Shown here piece after piece: positions 1 through 11,604 of a stretch of 64,000 nucleotides of DNA. The position numbers were made by a program, and so were the translations under genes. This stretch comes from Knoxdaviesia capensis (Eukaryota > Ascomycota > Sordariomycetes > Microascales > Gondwanamycetaceae). Each line of letters opens with the position of its first letter. Positions within the stretch are counted from its first letter, which is position 1. Below the pieces are notes generated by a model. The model was not told where the DNA came from, did no database searches, and saw only the letters and a program-made list of their open reading frames with translations. The stretch is taken from the NCBI GenBank assembly GCA_001510575.1, contig LNGK01000010.1, positions 372,001 through 436,000 of the forward strand, given 5' to 3'.

Positions 1-1179
1 AACGATCTGTTCTTCAGGGATTTCTTCGCGCCCCCACCGAAAAAGTCTTCAAAGAAGGGCCCGCATGCCAAGTTTGCCCCGAAGAAGGCGTACCAACCCG
101 AAGAGGCCGACGTTGACCGTGCGATGGCTGATGTGCGCCGGGATCTCTTCGAGGAATTCTCTGACGAAGAGGGTGTCAGTGGCGACGACGGCGACGACCT
201 TTCGGATCTTGACGCGGGCGATCCCAAGTCGCGCCGGTCCAACCACGAGCGGCGGCTTGCCAAGCTTGCCGAAGAGATCCGCCAGCTGGAGGCTGCCAAC
301 ATCGACAAGCGCAAGTGGACTCTTGCGGGTGAAGCCGCGGCAGCCGACCGGCCGATCAACTCGCTCCTGGAAGAAGACCTGGACTTTGAGCATGCCGGCA
401 AGCCGGTGCCGGTGATCACCGCCGAAGTCAGCGAGGACATTGAGGAGATGATCAAGCGGCGCATTCTCGCCCGCGAGTTCGACGAGGTGCTGCGGCGGCG
501 GCCGGACGACCTGGCGGGCAGCGACCGGCGCGGCCTGCTCCCGGACGTCGACGACAGCAAGTCGAAGAAGGGCCTGGCGGAGCTGTACGAGGAGGACCAC
601 GTCAAGGCGGCCAACCCGGACAGCTACGTCAGCAAGGCCGACGAGAAGCAGCAGCGCGAAGAGGCCGAGGTCGAGCGCATGTGGAAGGCCGTGTGCGGCA
701 AGCTGGATGCGCTGAGCAGCTGGAACTACCGGCCCAAGCCGGCGGCGCCCGCGCTGGCGGTAGTCTCGGATGTGGCGACCATCGCCATGGAGGACGCGCA
801 GCCGGCCACCGCGCAGGCCGTCGTCGGCGCGGCGAGCGCGATTGCCCCGCAGGAGGTGTACTCTGGCGAGGCCGCCACGGGCGAGGTGGTCACCAAGTCG
901 GGCCTGCCGATTGCCAAGCAGGAGATGTCGCGTGACGACAAGCAGCGGCGGCGGCGGCGCCACAAGGCGGCCATGCGCAAGTCGGGCGATGGGCCTGCCG
1001 GGGCGGCTTCCAAGGGCGGCAAGCCGGGTGACACTCGGGCTGCGTCCAGGAAGCAGACCGTCGACGAGCTGCGGCGCGGAGGTGTGCGCGTGGTTAATCG
1101 CAAGGGCGAGCTCGTGGATGTGGATGGTAACAAGTTGAAGGGGGAGAAGGTGGTGTCAAGCTCGGGGTATAAGCTGTAG
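1..1179 (+). CDS. mpp10: U3 small nucleolar ribonucleoprotein protein Mpp10, C-terminal part (5' end off window)
   Basis: Reading frame 1 is open from the first base to the TAG at 1177-1179 (392 codons plus stop), so the N-terminus lies outside the window. Mpp10 belongs to the SSU processome and, with Imp3 and Imp4, acts in U3-dependent pre-18S rRNA cleavage in the nucleolus. Visible family features: the NDLFFRDFF-PPP start of the conserved block, an acidic stretch (EEFSDEEGVSGDDGDD), the SNHERRLAKLAEEIRQLE segment, the EEDLDFEHAGKPVPVIT block followed by the IEEMIKRRIL helix, and a basic C-terminal tail (DDKQRRRRRHKAAMRK) ending in a GELVDVDGNKLKGEKV motif. An alanine-rich linker (about residues 242-285) separates the conserved middle from the basic tail. 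Long antisense and shifted open frames over this GC-rich exon are shadows. Identification is by recognition of conserved blocks. Confidence 0.9.
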   Translation, partial: NDLFFRDFFAPPPKKSSKKGPHAKFAPKKAYQPEEADVDRAMADVRRDLFEEFSDEEGVSGDDGDDLSDLDAGDPKSRRSNHERRLAKLAEEIRQLEAANIDKRKWTLAGEAAAADRPINSLLEEDLDFEHAGKPVPVITAEVSEDIEEMIKRRILAREFDEVLRRRPDDLAGSDRRGLLPDVDDSKSKKGLAELYEEDHVKAANPDSYVSKADEKQQREEAEVERMWKAVCGKLDALSSWNYRPKPAAPALAVVSDVATIAMEDAQPATAQAVVGAASAIAPQEVYSGEAATGEVVTKSGLPIAKQEMSRDDKQRRRRRHKAAMRKSGDGPAGAASKGGKPGDTRAASRKQTVDELRRGGVRVVNRKGELVDVDGNKLKGEKVVSSSGYKL

Positions 1180-1950
1180 AGGGGATGTGTTCTTCAAGTG
1201 TTTTTTTTTTCGTTGCATTCTGCTTTTTCCTTTTCCATTTCCTCTTTGCTGGTTTCTCATGGTTTGCTTTTCATGTTTTCCCTTTTTCATCATCACCTTG
1301 CATCAGCCATGTCACGGCTTGGCCCTACTCAAAAACGCATCTTGATTCGCATAGCAGGTATAGCTCATGTTAGATAAAAGAAAATATTCGTCATTACACA
1401 CAGACCTATTTGATCCGCCAGGAACTCCACTCGAGTCTCACATCACGGTACGCCTAAGAGTTGACGATAATATCAGCCCGGTTCATATGGTGCGGTCATA
1501 TTGAAGATCAAATATCAAGAAAGCACAGCACGTGGAAACCCAAATGAAAACCAGTGGGCCAGGAACACAAAACAGAAAAAGCAGTAACCTTCGCCAGCCA
1601 GAAAGTGTTTTCTTCAAAAAGTTTTTGGCATAATCTTACCAGACATATCCGCGTTGTCCCGCCAATCCATTTACCTAGAAAGACCAGAAACCCCTAACCA
1701 CAAAAGAGACAAAACAGCGTGCAAGAGAACAGGAAGCGATACATAAAGTGTGGAAAACGAAAAATAACACGAGAGCAGAAAGGAAAAGCACGGTGTCTGT
1801 CGATACATCTCGTGTGCGTGTGTGCTGGATGATAAGGGTGGGTGGGCTTACAAGCCCATTTCCACGTGAAGAGGCAAGTACATGGAGGGGGGGAGACAGA
1901 AATGAAAAGGGGGTAAGGTTCAGGCGAAGCTGCAAACAAGCACACAGCCC
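1180..1950. other. Convergent intergenic region, no gene seen
   Basis: 771 bases between the mpp10 stop and the end of the NASP-like gene on the other strand. The first 150 bases are T-rich with a T run at 1201-1210, as expected of a 3' UTR. The 1560-1950 part is purine-rich on the + strand, so it is the 3' UTR side of the minus-strand gene. No coding frame here looks protein-like. Confidence 0.6.
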
Positions 1951-3726
1951 TTAAGCCTCATCAACCTTGGCCTTCTTGGCCGACACCTCTTCCTCGTCCT
2001 CGACTTCCCCCGCCCGGCGCTTGCCGGTGCTCTGCTCGCTGGCAGCAGCCGGAGACGCCGTGGCAGCGGCAGCCGCCTCTTCCACGGCATCGGGCAGCTT
2101 AGTCTTCTTGCGAACGAGGCCGCTGAGGTCATTGGCGCCCTTGGCAGCCGCTTCGATGCTGGCAGCCGCCACTGGGGCCGCTCCCGCCAGAAGAGCGTCG
2201 AGTTCTGTGCGGAGGTCAACAGGTCCGGTACGGAGGTCAACAAGCTATACGACGAAAAGTAGACACAATCCAGGAGTTAGACGGAGAGAACCAAAAAAAA
2301 AAAAAAAAAAAGACTGGGAGTCACCAGGGGGAAAATTGCATCTGTCTTGCTGACTTACACGTTGCTCCATGTCCGCAATAATCTCGCGCACGTCGATAAT
2401 CTGGGCCTTCGTGACGGCGTTCTCTTCAGGCGACGAAGTCGACGCAAGTTCCACCTCCTTGTTCTGAAGCTTAGCCTTGGTGCTCGCAATTGCGGCCTCC
2501 AGCTCCTTAACCGCCTCATCACAGAGAGCCTGGTCAACCTGAGAGTTCTCCCACGAAACACCGTTTTCGCCCTCTACAGCAGCGGTAACGGAGGCAAATT
2601 CGAGCGCAAGCGACAGCTTGAAGTGCGCCTCAGCCACCAGCTCCGAGTCTTCAGAGTACAGTTGTTGCTTGAACTTTAGGGATTGCTTCATATCGACAAT
2701 AGCTTCAGGGTATCTAGTGGAGGAGTCAGGAGATGTCGCGTCAGTATAAACAACGCAATGCCAGGTCGTGTAAGGTGTAGCTGCTGGGTCTTGCTGCATA
2801 CCTCTCGTTCTCAAGAGAGATCTCAGCAAGGATGTCATGCACATCTCCCAGACGCTCCTTGATGTGTCTCACGATCGATGGCTCCTCGTTGTCAGGCGAG
2901 AACACTTCCTTGCCCTTTCCTTCGGATTCAGCGCCAGCAGACACTTCCTCCAAACGTCTCAGGAACAGAACGCGCGACAGGTCGAGAACTTGGAAGGCCA
3001 CGGCCAGGTCATCGTCTTCGTCTTCTTCGTTCTCCTCGTCTTCGGGGGCGTCGTCAGCGGCCTAACACAGACACCAAGCCAACCAGTCAGCAACGGAAGC
3101 ACAAAATCAAGCGTAGCACATGTGACATGTACCCATAACGGGAAGCTAGAGGGAACGTGGGGGAGGAGGGGGGGCAAATCACATACATCGTCCTCATCGA
3201 GATTCTCGTCGCCCTGGAACTGGAACAGCGGCAGCTTTTCCTCCAGCTTGGTTTTGGCATCCTTCAGCATCTCAGCTTCAGCCTTGGACGCCGTAGCGGT
3301 GGTCTTGTCATCGGTAGCAGCCTTGCCACCAAGCACATCGCTCTTCAGCTGGCCAACCTTGAAGCAGCTGCGACCGTACAAAAACAGAATCTCAGCGTTC
3401 TCCGGGTTCATCTCGCCGTTGATTTCCGACTGCAGCTCGGCAGCCTGGGCGAAATAGCCCACGGCCTCCTCGAAGTTCTTGTGGGCGTACAGTGCGGTTC
3501 CCTTCGCGGTCAGGTCGGCCAGTGTAACGCGCATCGACTTGATCTCTTCGTCGCTGGGGGGCTTTTCGTCGCCGTCGTCGTCGTCTTCGCCGTTTTCGCC
3601 GCCGTTCTCGGTGGCCGTGTTGCCGTTCTGCGCCTCGCTGGCCGGCGGCGCGTCGTCAACCACCATCTCAACCGCAGGCGCCATCTCCTCCACAACCACC
3701 GGGGTCGCGTCAGTGGAATCAGCCAT
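1951..3726 (-). CDS. sim3: NASP/Sim3/Hif1-type histone chaperone (SHNi-TPR protein)
   Basis: Four exons on the minus strand: 3726-3187, 3061-2802, 2713-2359, 2244-1951. All junctions are GT-AG and the frame closes to 482 aa. NASP-family proteins bind H3 (and H3-H4) and, in fission yeast Sim3, deliver the centromeric H3 variant. The N-terminus is low-complexity and acidic. A TPR follows from about residue 66 (TLADLTAKGTALYAHKNFEE) with the pattern AVGYFAQAAEL and the helix NPENAEILFLYGRSCFKVG. The second exon opens with an acidic insert (DDAPEDEENEEDEDDD) interrupting the TPRs, a family hallmark. Exons 2-3 carry the SHNi-type helices (AFQVLDLSRVLF, YPEAIVDMKQSL, AHFKLSLALEFA). The C-terminus has a bipartite-like basic signal (GKRRAG and AKKAKVDEA). 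Exon 4 starts with a near-duplicate VDLRT-GP-VDLRT. Intron 3 contains an A19 tract. Confidence 0.88.
2293..2311. repeat. A19 homopolymer inside intron 3 of the NASP-like gene
   Basis: Nineteen consecutive A on the + strand, read as T19 in the transcript. It lies 49 bases upstream in transcription terms of the intron 3 acceptor and can serve as its polypyrimidine tract. Confidence 0.8.
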
Positions 3727-4301
3727 ACTGTGCGCAATTGATATCGTGACTAAAAGAATGAGTAGTAAGAATGAAGTCAGGAAGGAAAGTGATAATGGGA
3801 AAAACGAGGAGAATTATTTTTGTTATGAAGGTAGGAAAGAGAGGGAACAGATAAAGAAAGGGAAAAGCGTGAGAATATGGTGACGAAATTTAAAAAAGGA
3901 AAAATAAATATTGTAGCTCAAGCCAAAAAGATCAGGAAAGCTCGAAGCCGAAAGATGGCAAGCACGCGGCCTGCAAAAATTAAGTCCAGGCGCGTTGAGT
4001 GGAACCACTTCGGACAGGTGAGGTACATTTGTTTTGCCCGGTGATCTACCTGAAACACAAGTACACAGTTGATGTCACAGTGCTTCATTTCAATCGCATG
4101 ACAGGTTCACATGGCTTCATCAGAAACGAAAAGAATTAACTGGAGCTGCGACCAAAAGATGGAATCAAAAAAGAACGGAAGTTTGCGGGATTGGAATTTC
4201 AATGCGTCTCATGTTGGCCGTATCAAAAATGTTATCATTAAGGGCCAATTGGTTATGTTTGGCTCTTGCATGAATATCGACATATCATCACTAGATTGTG
4301 G
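3727..4301. promoter_or_regulatory. Promoter side of the NASP-like gene and 3' flank of gyp1
   Basis: 575 bases between two minus-strand genes. The stretch 3727-3900 is purine-rich on + (CT-rich in the transcript), typical of fungal leaders in this window. No clear TATA box and no protein-like frame was found. Confidence 0.4.
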
Positions 4302-6158
4302 TTACAATTGAAGCGCCATCGACGGTGAGCGGCTCGACGATGTTCCTCGAAGATGGGCAGAAGAGCCCTTGAACAGGCTTTGCCAAATAAAAGCTTCGCT
4401 CAGGAGCATTTCAATGTCCTTCTCAGTCCAATTCTTTGTCGGCAGGCTCTGGAGGAACATCATGATCTCTTGGAAGTCCATCTTCACCAGCTTGTCCGAC
4501 CACTTCACGAGAAATGCTGCGCACACGTAGAGGTGGAACTCAGAGAATCCTTGTTCTTCGGCCTGAATGAGGAGGGACGGATAGAGTCAGTTAGGCCGAA
4601 TGCACAGAAAAATAAGGACAGTCAGTGTAGAGAAGTTTCACTTACCAGGTACGTGTCCCACATCCTTATGGTATTCTTGACACTGATCTCTCGCATTAGA
4701 AGACAGTTCATCCAGCGAAAACTGAACTGGATAAACTCGACGCCTTCTCTCTGCAAATGTCGCGACAGCCCGTCGTCAATTCGCGCCGTCAAGTCTCGCA
4801 GAGCTGCAACTTGGCGCTGGATGCCGGGTTGTGCCACAATATAGTGGTCCTGGATGCCGTCGAGCAGCTTCGTCAAGCACCAGAATGAATCGGCCTCGAC
4901 TGCATCCAGCACCGGCTTGGGGAGCTGGCCGGGGTCCATGCCCGATTCGACGTTGGGGTCGGCAATATACACGCCGAGGAACACCTCAAAGAACGGTGTG
5001 ACCAGGTCGTTGATTCCCTGCACGTACCCGCTGGCCGGGTGGCGCACCGCCCACACATACAGAATGCGCTCCAGTGACCGCTGCGTGGCCTCGTAGCTGT
5101 ACAGCTCGATGTGCGGGTTTGTTCGCGGCACGTCAATGCTGATCTGGTGCCAGATGGTCTCGTCGAGCCCGCGCGACCGGCCTGCCGACCCGGACCCTGA
5201 CGATGAGGCTGCCGGTGCCCCTGAGGACCCGCGCTCAAACGCCTGGCGCACACCGTCCAGGTACTCTTTGCGCTTGCGCTCCAGCGTGGTTACTCGGCGC
5301 TCGCCGTTGGTCGGCAGGTAGCCGAGCAGGAGCTGCCAGGTCATGGCGCGGACCTCCTCCGGCACTCCGGACCAGGCCAACTGGCGGAGCTCGGCCAGAG
5401 GTATCGACGACGCCTGGAGCAGCTTCTTGAACTTGTTTATCCGCGTGATCCGGGAAGTTATGGCGTCGGCTTCTTTTTGGGTGGCATTTGCGGGGATTGA
5501 GGGGTAGTTTATGAGATGTAAAGCGTTTGCAGGGTCTGAAGGAGACAGAACTTTCGGTTAGTTTACAGTGTTCTTCGTTCGCCTTGGCTCCATAGTTCTC
5601 TCCAGTTGCATCACCACGCCTACCTTTCAAGATGTCCTTGTACTGAGGTCGGAGGATCTTGCCCTCGCTCTTTTTGGGCATTGGGTACCCCGAGGTTGGT
5701 CTCTCAATGGCAATATCACCGCTGTCAGAGAACTGCCGTGTATGACTACCGCCGTATGTAGACGATGGAGCCGCCTCCACCCCCGCCGGCGGTTGTGAGA
5801 TCGGCATGGGCGGGTACTGTGCCGGCTGAGATGGTGTTCGGCGGTTCCTCCGCTTCATGCTAGACAGGCTGGGGAGGCCAAAATCGTCTCCGTCGTCGTC
5901 ATCATATCCAATCATGTCGTCTTCGTCGGCCTTCCAGTCGTCGTTCGTAGTCGAGAGGAAGTTTATGTAGTTCTTGAATGGCGGAGATGTGGACGGCTTG
6001 TCTTTCGAGCGGACCGGGGGGGAAGCTTCGGAGCTGCGGACTCGGGAGATGGGGTTTGTGGGAGGGGTTCGGGGACGGTTGGACGACGAGTCGAACTTTA
6101 GCATGTCGGCGTGGGAGTAGGCGGCGCCGACCACCATGTTGGGTTCGCGGCTGCTCAT
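4302..6158 (-). CDS. gyp1: TBC-domain Rab GTPase-activating protein Gyp1
   Basis: Three exons: 6158-5624, 5535-4646, 4562-4302, giving 561 aa with all frames matching. Gyp1 accelerates GTP hydrolysis by Rab/Ypt proteins (Ypt1 in yeast) at the Golgi. The N-terminal ~175 residues are disordered, Ser/Pro-rich with an acidic run (DDDDGDD), ending in the conserved GKILRPQYKDILK segment. The TBC domain runs from about residue 232 (LAWSGVPEEVR) to about 530. Both catalytic fingers are visible: the arginine finger in ISIDVPRTNP (IxxDxxR, R316) and the glutamine finger in GYVQGINDL (Q351). Later TBC motifs FSFRWMNCLLMRE and TIRMWDTYL precede the last intron. The C-terminus (LSEAFIWQSLFKGSSAHLRG) is the usual Gyp1 end. 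The ATG at 6158 is the first in frame after a stop-rich leader. Confidence 0.93.
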
Positions 6159-7634
6159 TGAGGTCTTCTTCGCTGGGTTGTCTCGGCTGGACTGTGAATG
6201 TGAGGGCTTCCAAAACGGCGACGACGAGCTATAAATATCGAGTACGCCATTAACACCGGTTAGCTGTCTGGCAATAGCAGAGGCTGTTTTAATTTTGTTT
6301 TACTTGGGTGTTTCTTTGTTCAACATACTCGGATCGATCTGTAGATGTGGCCCGCAGTATACGGTTGTTAGCTGGCCATACTAGCAGAAGAGTAACCCTG
6401 GAACCACCGCCGCCCACTGTTGAGTGGCAATCAACTGGGACAAACCAGCTCTCTTGGGCATTTCCTACCAACTTGGATCATTTCCTGGCATATGAAAATA
6501 TGTCGTCAGTCATACATTCAGTACTACCCCCAAGGGTTCGGTAGACCTATGTCGGCTTCGGCTCCGCGCTGTTCCAGCCAGGACAGTACCAGCCACATAG
6601 TGAGGGAGGGGGTTCTATTTACCGGCTGTTGCGGCTTCTTGCCGCCACCAGATGAGGAGAACATCGAGAGCGAAAAGGCAAGGTGAAAGATATCAAAGCG
6701 GGAAGACACAGTCTGTTCCTTCAGTCAACGACACAACACGCTGAATGACGGAATAATAGAATGGAGAGAGATGACTGGTATAATCCGGCCATCTCAGATC
6801 TGTGTCACAGAATAAAGAGATGTGTGACATTGACCTTTTTTGGGCAGACAGTTCACTTCATGTCCGTGTTCTGTTCACTGGGATAAGACCTGATTTCGCC
6901 CAGCAAAATGGCCCCCCCAGTAAAATCAAAACAGGGCTGTAAAAACACTTGACTGTCCTGATTTCAGTGGATCGACAACAGGTCACAAGCCACGTATCCT
7001 AGCATTTACGCCACACACAATCGTGGCTTAACCCTAGTTCTCAACCCTAGATAATCTGGCTTGCCTTCATACTCCAGTGAAGTGAACAGAGGCCAGTATA
7101 AGGGAATCTTCTTCTTACTTTAAATAGGGTTTAAGTAATACACCTCAAAGATTCATTCTCTCTTTATTGAAACTATTTTATCAGGAGTTCACATTCCAAC
7201 ATGTTAGATGTACCATCAAAAAGCATTCATTACCTATAGCCGAAAAACTACATAGTATGGTCGGAATTCTTTAGGCTTAACAATTCTCCGGCTTTGAGCC
7301 GGTTGCCTACTAGGGAAAAAAGTGACACTGTTAGTAAATCCTTTATCCCTGTGCTTTTTCTGTTTTTCTTCCAGCTGCCTTGATCAACGTTTTATTCCTT
7401 CATCAACAACAAAGTCATTTTCGTCCTCTTTTAATTCTCTCCTGCCATAAGCTCCGTTTCTTTTACTTTTCCATCAACACTTCCCTCTTTCTCTTTCTTC
7501 TATCGTCCCGTCTCCTATCATTCCATTTCTTCCTCTCTATCCCCCCATTACCCTCGTGAACTACTAAGCGTTAAAGCAGAGCTCAACCTGGCCAACTATT
7601 TCCTGTTTCTCCTCGTTTAGTCAATCGTTCAGCC
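6159..7634. promoter_or_regulatory. Divergent promoter region between gyp1 and hrp1
   Basis: 1476 bases with no supportable gene. Two direct AACCCTAG motifs (7030-7037 and 7043-7050), telomere-repeat-like, lie about 590 bases before the hrp1 start. From about 7330 to 7634 the + strand becomes strongly CT-rich, marking the probable hrp1 leader. Short open frames near 6300-6700 have no recognisable content. Confidence 0.5.
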
Positions 7635-10600
7635 ATGGCTGAGCCAGAGAGCTTCGAAGATGATCTCTTCGCAGATCTGTATGTCATTCCGAAACTGTCC
7701 TGCATACCACCGAATCTCCTCTAACCGGCGCTTCACTCTCTCTCCCCTCTAGCTACAACGACGAAGATAGTGGCTCCAAGACCACTACTCAGGCTCCTGT
7801 GATCGCAGACCCGACCCCGATTGCTAAATCGGCTCCCCAGTCCGAACAGCCCAAGTCTGTCGAGCCTGTTCAATCGGCCCCGGAGCCTCAGCGCCAGGAG
7901 GAAGAGTACGATGAAGGTGAAGAAGAGGACGATGACGACGATGTTGATTTCAACCTTGGCGATGATGATACTCCGATGCAGAGCTTCGCCTCAACCGCCC
8001 CCACCACTCAACAAATTCAGTCTCAACCTCCTCCCGGCAACGAATATGAGGAAGTCTCAACTCCTTCATCGTACCAGGCGAGATCTTTTGCGAACTCGAA
8101 CAAAGAAGATGGGTAAGTCCAGATCTGCTCCCGTGGTTCCTTTCCCAACATATCAAGCCCCCATCAACACACAACTCCTCTCTACTACGCCCCCCCCCTA
8201 TGAAGATTTTAGAGAAAAAGGCAGCTTGTTCGGCTATGTCTATTCCTTGGCTCTCCAAAACGGCCTTCTTGTCTTCCACCTTGTCCTAGCCCGGGTCTAT
8301 GTGGAGCCTGAGGAGAGATTTGGAGCGACATAACACTTGGTGGATCTGATTCCCTTGCATGCGCCGACTCCCTCTATGGTGTAGTCCCGGCCGGTTATCT
8401 CCTTCATCTATTTGGCTCATAGGCCATGAGCCTTTGCTTTGTCACTGTGCTGCGTCTCGTCTACCGTTGCCTTGCTCTGAATCTTGCCTTTGGGAATGAT
8501 CCATCATGTCTCTCTGTGGATTGGTGTTATGTCAAGAGAGTCGGAGGGGAATTCGTTTGCGTGCTGTCGACAAACGCCAATGGAGCAGAAACTCGACAGA
8601 AAGAACATAACGTGCCAAGAAGAAGAGAGAAGCAAAGACACAGACATACAGGCTAGCCGAACACGGAGACAAGCGCGGGCATAATGCACAGAAACGATCG
8701 GTCGGGCAGACAGACATACAGACATGCATACAGACAGACAGACAGAACTCAGTTTCAGACAGCAGACAGAGCAGACAGAGCAGACAGCCCAGAACAGAAC
8801 AGAAGAGAAGAAACGTGAGCTTCGCAGTTCTCGATGATGTTATGTCGCCCGCCTCCCCTGAACCACCATGACCGCATGTTTCGCCACCTCATTATGAACG
8901 TGTGTATATATCACCGCCATGGTACACCTTTCGCTCGTTGTCGCCCACGAGATTCTGAGCCGGTGGATGTGTTTATTCGCATTTGAGTTGGCGGGTTGGG
9001 GAGGGCAGATGTTCTGCGCGCCTGTTCGAAACAGGGCATGCTGTCAACAATAGCATATCGGCAGTGGGTGGCGGTTACTTCAGGGTGTCTTCGTTTTCCT
9101 GTGGTTAGATACTCTCAGACAAGTACCTTCACATATCGCGCCCCAAGAGAAATCCGCACGAGGCGACGAACAAGAGAATAAGTCCATGACTTCCGAGGCG
9201 GGTGGGGGTGTGTGTCCTTTGGACCCAAGAACGGCGGTTCGTTGCTCAGCAAATCAAATCCGGCAAAGCTTCACACCACCACAACAATACACCCCGGTCC
9301 GTGCATGAAGCCTATGCACCTGGTTTTCCTCTTTCGGCCTTCAGCAACAAACGACGAGCTGCAAATGCCACATGTGGAAAAAGCAACCCTACCCGCCCGT
9401 GATTCTTCCGCGCGAGCTTATACAAACGACAACCGCCAGCCAACCCTACCGCCAACCCTTATATGCATCACCTACCTCTATGCCTCGCTACCGATCCGAG
9501 CTCGTTTCTAGTCCCGTCTGAGGTGGAATATGGAGCGTTGGAGGAGGCAATCAACTGTCGATCTGATGCAGAGATAGATTGAGCCGGGGCTCTCTATCAA
9601 ACCTGGTGCGCCCTCTGTGGTTTCCAAACGCTCTGCACCGGATTGTCTCTTCTGCCTGTCGCCTCTCTTGACACTTTGCCTGTCTCTATGTGGTCTTCTG
9701 TCTTGTTCCTGTGCGGCTTCTTGGGCTGCTGCTGTTGCCTGTTGTTGGAGCCCAATCTCTCTTCCTGTTCCTCCTTCTGCCTGTCTCTATCACGCACCAT
9801 ACCCTCCCCATGCCCGAAGCCCTCTAAGATCTCGGGTCAACTTCACATGCCATAGAAAGATACAAATCTGAACAAGATATGGTCATGGGGGAATTTCGTC
9901 GCTCTTCTCATGTCTGAGAATAGGCCAGATATTCTGTATCCCGAGATAGATATCTATCCCGATCTTACACAGCCTCGCTGTCGTTCTTATGTTTCTACAT
10001 CTTATTCTTTGTTTTTACCACTCAACAGATAGGTACATATAGCTGACATCTAACCTTTGGAACCAATAGGAAAATGTTCATTGGAGGACTCAACTGGGAA
10101 ACCACTGATGGTAATGCATTCTCTCTCTTCATAAATGACTTTGGGAGTTTTACGCGGAACTACTTACTTACCAGACACTACTCTTCTAGAATCTCTAAAG
10201 AACTACTTTTCGCAGTTCGGTGAAGTCACCGAGTGCACCGTGATGCGCGATAACATCACCGGTCGGTCCCGAGGATTCGGGTTCCTGACATTCAAGGACC
10301 CCAAGACGGTCAACATCGTGATGGTGAAGGAGCATTTCCTAGATGGCAAGATTGTAAGCTTCCCCGATCTCATGGCCAACGCCTCACCAAATCAGCAACT
10401 AACTCAAGTGCATTTCTGCTCGTAGATCGATCCCAAAAGAGCAATTCCGCGCGACGAACAGGAGAAGACAAGCAAGATTTTTGTGGGAGGCGTGAGCCAG
10501 GAAACGACGGACCAGGAGTTCCGAGATTACTTCTCGCAATTCGGCCGTGTCGTCGATGCAACCCTTATGATGGATAAGGACACCGGCCGACCGCGTGGCT

Positions 10601-11604
10601 TCGGCTTTGTCACATTTGAGAGTGATGCCGGTGTTGAGGCGTGCCTCAGCACAGATCTCGAGATCCACGGCAAGCCCATCGAAGTCAAGAAGGCCCAGCC
10701 GCGCGGCAGTGTGCGCGAGGACGAGGACAACGGCCGGCGGAACAAGTTCCGCAAGCCTGGTGGTCCGGAAGATTCCAACGGACCCGGTGCCGCCCAGGCG
10801 GCCATGATGAACCAGATGAACCAGGGCGGCATGACCCCGCAGGTCATGGCCCAGTACATGCAGCGCATGCAGCAGTACTTCTCGATGATGCAGCAGCAAC
10901 AGCAGCAGCAGATGGCCGCCAACCGCGGCATGAATGTCAACCCGGCCATGTGGCAGCAGATGATGCAAATGCAGCAGATGCAGAATCAGATGATGATGGG
11001 CCGTGGCAACCAGCCCGGCGGAGGTCCCAGCATGATGGGCAACATGAACCCGGCGATGATGCAGCAGATGCAAAGCCAGATGATGGGAGGCGGAGTCGGC
11101 GGCGGGCCGGGCAGCAGCGGCGGCAGCAGCGGCGGCGGTAATGTCGCCAACGCAGGCCCTCAGGCCGCTGGAGGCGGCGGTGGCGGATTCAACGGATTCG
11201 ACGCGTCTCAGCAGCCGCAGCCCGGCCAGCAGCAGCAACCTAACATGTTCGGCCAGCCTCAGCAGCGCCGCGGCTACGGAATGGGCGCCAATGGTGGCGG
11301 TACCGGTGGTGGTTCTGGACAATGGGAAGGTGGCATGTACGAAGACGGCTCCCAGCAGAACAACAACATTGGCGGTGGCATGGTTGGTGGCGGCCACGGT
11401 ATGGGTGGTGGACCCGGTATGCGAGGTGGATTTGGCCGCGGAGGCGGCCGCGGGGGCGGTGTGCCCTCGCACGTCACCGACCCCATGAATGCTCCTCCGG
11501 CCAATGCGCCGACCGGACCCAAGAACGCTGGTCGCCCCGGAGCCAACTATCGGGGTGGCGGTCGGGGTGGCAACCGTGGATTCCACCCTTACTCGCGGGG
11601 TTAG
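7635..11604 (+). CDS. hrp1: Hrp1/Nab4-type RNA-binding protein (cleavage factor IB, two RRMs)
   Basis: Five exons: 7635-7678, 7753-8112, 10070-10110, 10175-10353, 10426-11604, giving 600 aa with consistent phases. Hrp1 binds the AU-rich efficiency element and works in mRNA 3'-end formation and export. The N-terminus (MAEPESFEDDLFADL) is acidic with an EEEYDEGEEEDDDDDVDF run. RRM1 begins at residue 136: RNP2 is MFIGGL and RNP1 is RGFGFLTF. RRM2 begins near residue 225: RNP2 is IFVGGV and RNP1 is RGFGFVTF. The two RRMs are joined by the family's basic linker (IDPKRAIPRDEQEK). The C-terminal 290 residues are Gln/Met/Gly-rich, then GGG/RGG-rich, prion-like in composition, ending HPYSRG. The second intron (8113-10069) is about 1957 nt, far longer than others here. 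A 395-aa antisense frame over exon 5 is a composition shadow. Confidence 0.95.
8113..10069 (+). other. Unusually long intron 2 of hrp1
   Basis: Donor GGTAAGTCC at 8113 and acceptor CCAATAG at 10068-10069; removal joins GAT-GG to G-AAA-ATG and starts RRM1 exactly. Length is about 1957 nt, while other introns in this window are roughly 50-115 nt. The interior contains a CAGAC/CATAC-rich simple-sequence patch near 8697-8812. Several short open frames show no recognisable protein. It may host an alternative exon, an early poly(A) site or a ncRNA; none can be demonstrated from sequence alone. Confidence 0.85.
8697..8812 (+). repeat. CAGA/CAGAC-rich simple sequence in the hrp1 long intron
   Basis: Irregular tandem repeats of CAGA, CAGAC and CATAC, e.g. 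several consecutive CAGA units near 8731-8745 and repeated GAGCAGACA units near 8767-8790. Purine-biased and without a coding frame that extends outside it. Confidence 0.7.

Noticed and set aside
49..963. 304-aa minus-strand open frame opposite mpp10
   Set aside because: It mirrors the GC-rich mpp10 exon, starts without a convincing context and is Leu/Arg/Val-rich with no family motif.
5535..5624. Apparent frameshift between gyp1 exons 1 and 2
   Set aside because: Careful coordinates show a normal GT-AG intron joining DILK to DPANALHLI in frame.
10399..11586. 395-aa minus-strand open frame opposite hrp1 exon 5
   Set aside because: Composition shadow of the Gln/Gly-rich coding sequence (Ala/His/Leu-rich antisense); the sense strand has two clear RRMs.
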